Origin: an uncultured Eubacteriaceae bacterium
GTDB taxonomy: Bacteria > Bacillota > Clostridia > Eubacteriales > Eubacteriaceae
Assembly (NCBI GenBank): GCA_937872065.1
Contig: CALMRA010000099.1
Location: 1-53,312 of the forward strand
Length of the DNA stretch: 53,312 nucleotides
Reading direction: 5' to 3'
The position numbers were made by a program, and so were the translations under genes. The notes under the pieces are model-generated. The model did no database searches and was not told where the DNA came from. It saw only the letters and a list, made by a program, of their open reading frames with translations. How positions within the stretch are numbered: position 1 is the stretch's first letter; the number at the start of each line of letters is the position of its first letter. Positions 50,773 through 53,312 of the stretch are shown here, one piece after another.

Positions 50773-51741
50773 ATGCTGCCCACAAGGCTCAGAAAAAATA
50801 AGAACATCAGAAATCTCGTGCGTGAAACGGAACTGACGATGAACGACGTCATTTACCCTCTGTTCGTCGTCGACGGGACGAATATCAAAACGGAGATCCC
50901 GAGCATGAAGGGTCAGTATCACTTCTCGCTGGACCGCCTGCCTGAAGAAATCGCGGAGCTGCGCGATCTCGGCATCCGCTTCGTCATCCTGTTCGGCGTT
51001 CCGGACGACAAGGACGAGCTGGCGACTCCCGCCTTCGACCGGGACGGGATTATCCAGAAGGCTGTCCGCGTCGTCAAGGACACGGATCCCGACATGTACG
51101 TCATCACGGATCTGTGCCTGTGCGAATATAAGAGCGACGGCCACTGCTGCTTCTTCAACACCGACGGGACCATCGACCGGAAACGTTCGCTGGATACTCT
51201 TTCCAGAACCGCGATCAGCCAGGTGGAAGCGGGCGCAGATATGGTGGCGCCGTCCGATATGATGGACGGCCACATCGCCTCGCTGCGTGAAGCTCTCGAC
51301 GACGCGGGATACGAAAGTATTCCGATCATGGGCTATTCGGCGAAATTCGCATCGGCCTTTTACGGTCCCTTCCGCGAAGCGGCCAATTCTGCGCCGGCCT
51401 TCGGCGACCGCAGAGCCTATCAGATGGATCCGGCAAATGCGGACGAAGCGCTCAAGGAGGTCGAGCTCGATATCGAAGAAGGAGCGGACATCGTTATGGT
51501 CAAGCCCGCGATGCCCTATCTCGACATCATCGCGAAGGCGAAGGAGCTCTCGTACCTGCCGATGGCGGCTTATCAGGTTTCCGGCGAATTCGCGATGCTG
51601 CGGGGAGCCGTGGACGCGGGACTCATGGACGAACGCGCGCTGTACGAAGCGCTGATCTGCATCAAGCGCGCCGGAGCGACCATCATCATCACGTATTTCG
51701 CGAAGGATCTGCCGGAACTGATCAGGAAGTACCAGTCGTGA
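50773..51741 (+). CDS. hemB: Delta-aminolevulinic acid dehydratase (porphobilinogen synthase)
   Basis: HemB condenses two 5-aminolevulinates into porphobilinogen. The 322-residue enzyme has the two Schiff-base lysines, Lys191 (GYSAKFASAFYGPFREA) and Lys244 (VMVKPAMPYLDI), and the zinc site CLCEYKSDGHC (Cys115, 117, 125), so it is the zinc-dependent type. GGAGG lies before the ATG. hemL overlaps its stop. Confidence 0.97.
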   Translation: MLPTRLRKNKNIRNLVRETELTMNDVIYPLFVVDGTNIKTEIPSMKGQYHFSLDRLPEEIAELRDLGIRFVILFGVPDDKDELATPAFDRDGIIQKAVRVVKDTDPDMYVITDLCLCEYKSDGHCCFFNTDGTIDRKRSLDTLSRTAISQVEAGADMVAPSDMMDGHIASLREALDDAGYESIPIMGYSAKFASAFYGPFREAANSAPAFGDRRAYQMDPANADEALKEVELDIEEGADIVMVKPAMPYLDIIAKAKELSYLPMAAYQVSGEFAMLRGAVDAGLMDERALYEALICIKRAGATIIITYFAKDLPELIRKYQS

Positions 51742-53048
51742 AAAGCTACGAAAAATCACAGGAGCTGTTCCGCCAGGCGGAGCGCAGGATCCCCGGAGGC
51801 GTCGATTCTCCGGTCCGCGCCTTCAAGTCGGTGGGACTCTCTCCGATCTTCGCGAAGAGCGGAGAGGGCGCACGCGTTACGGACGAGGACGGAAACGTCT
51901 ATACGGACTATATCTGCTCCTGGGGTCCGCTGATCCTCGGACACGCGAATCCCGTTTATTTTGACGGCGTCGACGAGGTGATCCGCCGCGGGACGACCTT
52001 CGGACTGCCCACCGCTCTCGAGACGGAGCTTGCGCAGCGGGTCTGCGCCGCCGTGCCGTCAGTGGATCAGGTCCGCTTCGTCAATTCCGGTACGGAAGCC
52101 GTCATGAGCGCGGTCCGTCTTGCCAGAGGCTTCACGGGACGCGACAAGATCGTCAAATTCGAAGGCGGCTATCACGGCCACGCGGACGCGATGCTGGTCA
52201 AATCAGGATCGGGCACGCTCACCTTCGGAGAACCCACCAGCGCGGGCGTACCGGAAGGCGCGGCCCGGGATACGCTTACGGCCGTCTACAACGACGCGGA
52301 TTCCGTTCGCCGTCTGTTCGAAGAAAATCCCGGCCAGATCGCTGCGGTCATCGTCGAACCTGTAGCCGGCAATATGGGCGTCGTTCCGCCGGAGCCGGGA
52401 TTTCTCGCCTCGCTGAGAAGTATCACCGAAGACAGCGGTGCGCTGCTGATTTTCGACGAGGTCATCACAGGCTTTCGTGTCGGCTATGCCGGCATGCAGG
52501 GACTGACGGGAATCACGCCGGACATCACGACCCTCGGAAAGATCATCGGGGGCGGCATGCCGGTGGGCGCCTTCGGCGCGTCGGCGGAAATTATGAAGAA
52601 GCTCGCGCCGGAGGGGCCGGTATATCAGGCCGGAACCCTTTCAGGAAACCCGGTTGCCATGAAGATGGGGATCAATACTCTTGACTGGCTGGAAAGCCAT
52701 CCTGAGGTGTACAGCCATCTCGACGAGCTGGGAGAACGCCTTGAAGAGGGCCTGAATGCGGCGACAGAGCGTACGGGGATCCCGGCCAGCGTCACCCGCT
52801 TCGGCGGCATGACGACGCTGTTCTTCACTCCGGAGCGCCCGACTGATTTCGATTCGGTCATGAACAGCGACACGAAGCTGTACGCACGATATTTTACGAA
52901 AATGCTGGACAGGGGCTTCCTGCTTCCTCCGTCCCAGTACGAAGGGATCTTCGTCTCCGACGCCCATACGGACGCGGACGTCGACAGTCTCGTATCGGCT
53001 GCGGAAGAGGTCTTTAATGAGCTCCTTGCGGAAGACGCGCAGGCTTAA
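51738..53048 (+). CDS. hemL: Glutamate-1-semialdehyde 2,1-aminomutase
   Basis: HemL converts glutamate-1-semialdehyde to 5-aminolevulinate with pyridoxal phosphate. The 436-residue protein has the PLP-binding Lys268 (TTLGKIIGGGMPVGAFG), RFVNSGTEAVMSA and the active-site GGVDSPVRAFKSVG loop. It begins at GTG 51738, overlapping the hemB stop, with AGGA upstream. With hemA it completes the C5 route to 5-aminolevulinate in this locus. Confidence 0.97.
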   Translation: MKSYEKSQELFRQAERRIPGGVDSPVRAFKSVGLSPIFAKSGEGARVTDEDGNVYTDYICSWGPLILGHANPVYFDGVDEVIRRGTTFGLPTALETELAQRVCAAVPSVDQVRFVNSGTEAVMSAVRLARGFTGRDKIVKFEGGYHGHADAMLVKSGSGTLTFGEPTSAGVPEGAARDTLTAVYNDADSVRRLFEENPGQIAAVIVEPVAGNMGVVPPEPGFLASLRSITEDSGALLIFDEVITGFRVGYAGMQGLTGITPDITTLGKIIGGGMPVGAFGASAEIMKKLAPEGPVYQAGTLSGNPVAMKMGINTLDWLESHPEVYSHLDELGERLEEGLNAATERTGIPASVTRFGGMTTLFFTPERPTDFDSVMNSDTKLYARYFTKMLDRGFLLPPSQYEGIFVSDAHTDADVDSLVSAAEEVFNELLAEDAQA

Positions 53049-53160
53049 GCTCTGCGGAAATCCGCAGACGTTTCGGCGGGGCCCGGTCTGTATCCGGCCC
53101 TGCCCGATACAGAATAACTACGACATCATTATCAGCGAATTCACAGAAAAGGAACGGACT

Positions 53161-53312
53161 ATGCCTAAAAAGGCTCTGCTCGTCGTGAGCTTCGGTACCT
53201 CGTATCCGGAAACGAGGACAAGGACGATTGACAGGATCGAGGAGGATCTGAAGAACGCTTTCCCGGACCGGGAATTTAACCGTGCCTGGACCTCTCCGAA
53301 GATCATCGCGAA
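53161..53312 (+). CDS. cbiK: Sirohydrochlorin cobaltochelatase, N-terminal part
   Basis: CbiK puts cobalt into sirohydrochlorin, the step after the fusion protein's product. Only the first 50 residues are in the window: LLVVSFGTSYPETRTRTIDR and FNRAWTSPKII, both strongly typical of CbiK. AAGGA lies about eight bases before ATG 53161. The 112-base gap after hemL has a hairpin CTGCGGA/TCCGCAG without a T-run, so read-through is likely. The gene runs off the right edge. Confidence 0.93.
   Translation, partial: MPKKALLVVSFGTSYPETRTRTIDRIEEDLKNAFPDREFNRAWTSPKIIA

Noticed and set aside
1-53312. CRISPR arrays, insertion sequences, integrases, attachment sites, rRNA
   Set aside because: No regularly spaced repeats, transposase or integrase motifs or rRNA sequences were seen on either strand. 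Repeats present are short and local.

Overview
The window looks like chromosome from an anaerobic, low-to-mid-GC Firmicute, most likely of class Clostridia; I cannot name the species. The grounds are strong Shine-Dalgarno sites, Firmicute-type TTGnnn/TATAAT promoters 16-18 bp apart, a tetrahydrofolate riboswitch in front of an ECF folate transporter, an archaeal-type prolyl-tRNA synthetase, rubrerythrin next to a PerR/Fur regulator, and the anaerobic (cbi) cobalamin route.

Layout. 1-9.5 kb is accessory in character: a lipoprotein, a membrane-anchored hydrolase, a GGDEF protein carrying a C-terminal SARP-like DNA-binding domain, a split ThrE-type exporter, a UvrA-like gene wrecked by an internal deletion and frameshift, a DUF4160/DUF2442 pair behind a 10-bp-arm palindrome, and a phosphodiester glycosidase. 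9.5-15.1 kb holds a LysR regulator, tRNA-Arg(CCT), a GNAT gene and the rpmG-secE-nusG-rplK-rplA / rplJ-rplL block with an L10 leader; rpoB does not follow rplL. 15.2-17.8 kb is proS followed by a MetH-activation-domain-like protein and a DUF2284 protein. 17.9-23.6 kb is a two-component system followed by a polyphosphate-polymerase-like VTC protein, a DUF4956 membrane protein and a large cell-surface repeat lipoprotein. 23.7-26.4 kb has a THF riboswitch with folT, tRNA-Thr(CGT), rubrerythrin and perR. 26.4-35.1 kb carries an LCAT-like hydrolase, three unrecognised proteins, a membrane-linked glycerophosphodiesterase, an M20 peptidase and a PfkB kinase. 35.3-39.1 kb is a three-gene overlapping operon led by a degenerate DUF2284 domain fused to a long repeat-rich tail.

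39.2 kb to the right edge is one tetrapyrrole/cobalamin locus: cbiA, a PduX-like threonine kinase, cbiC, cbiL, cbiD, cbiE, cbiT, a His-rich CsoR/RcnR-type metal sensor, then a promoter overlapped by a CsoR-type operator, a cobalamin riboswitch with a visible terminator/antiterminator, hemA, a single reading frame encoding SirC-HemC-CobA-HemD, hemB, hemL and the start of cbiK. Together these make 5-aminolevulinate from glutamyl-tRNA, carry it to sirohydrochlorin, insert cobalt and run most of the corrin-ring steps. The four enzymes that convert porphobilinogen to sirohydrochlorin lie on one uninterrupted frame, and the precursor operon appears to be controlled by both metal (protein repressor) and end product (riboswitch). 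cbiF, cbiG, cbiH and cbiJ are not in the window.

The most interesting points are the dual metal/B12 control region at 46.0-46.3 kb with its His-rich sensor, the four-enzyme fusion, the degenerate DUF2284 repeat protein, the GGDEF-SARP fusion, and the RBS-enclosing hairpin at folT.
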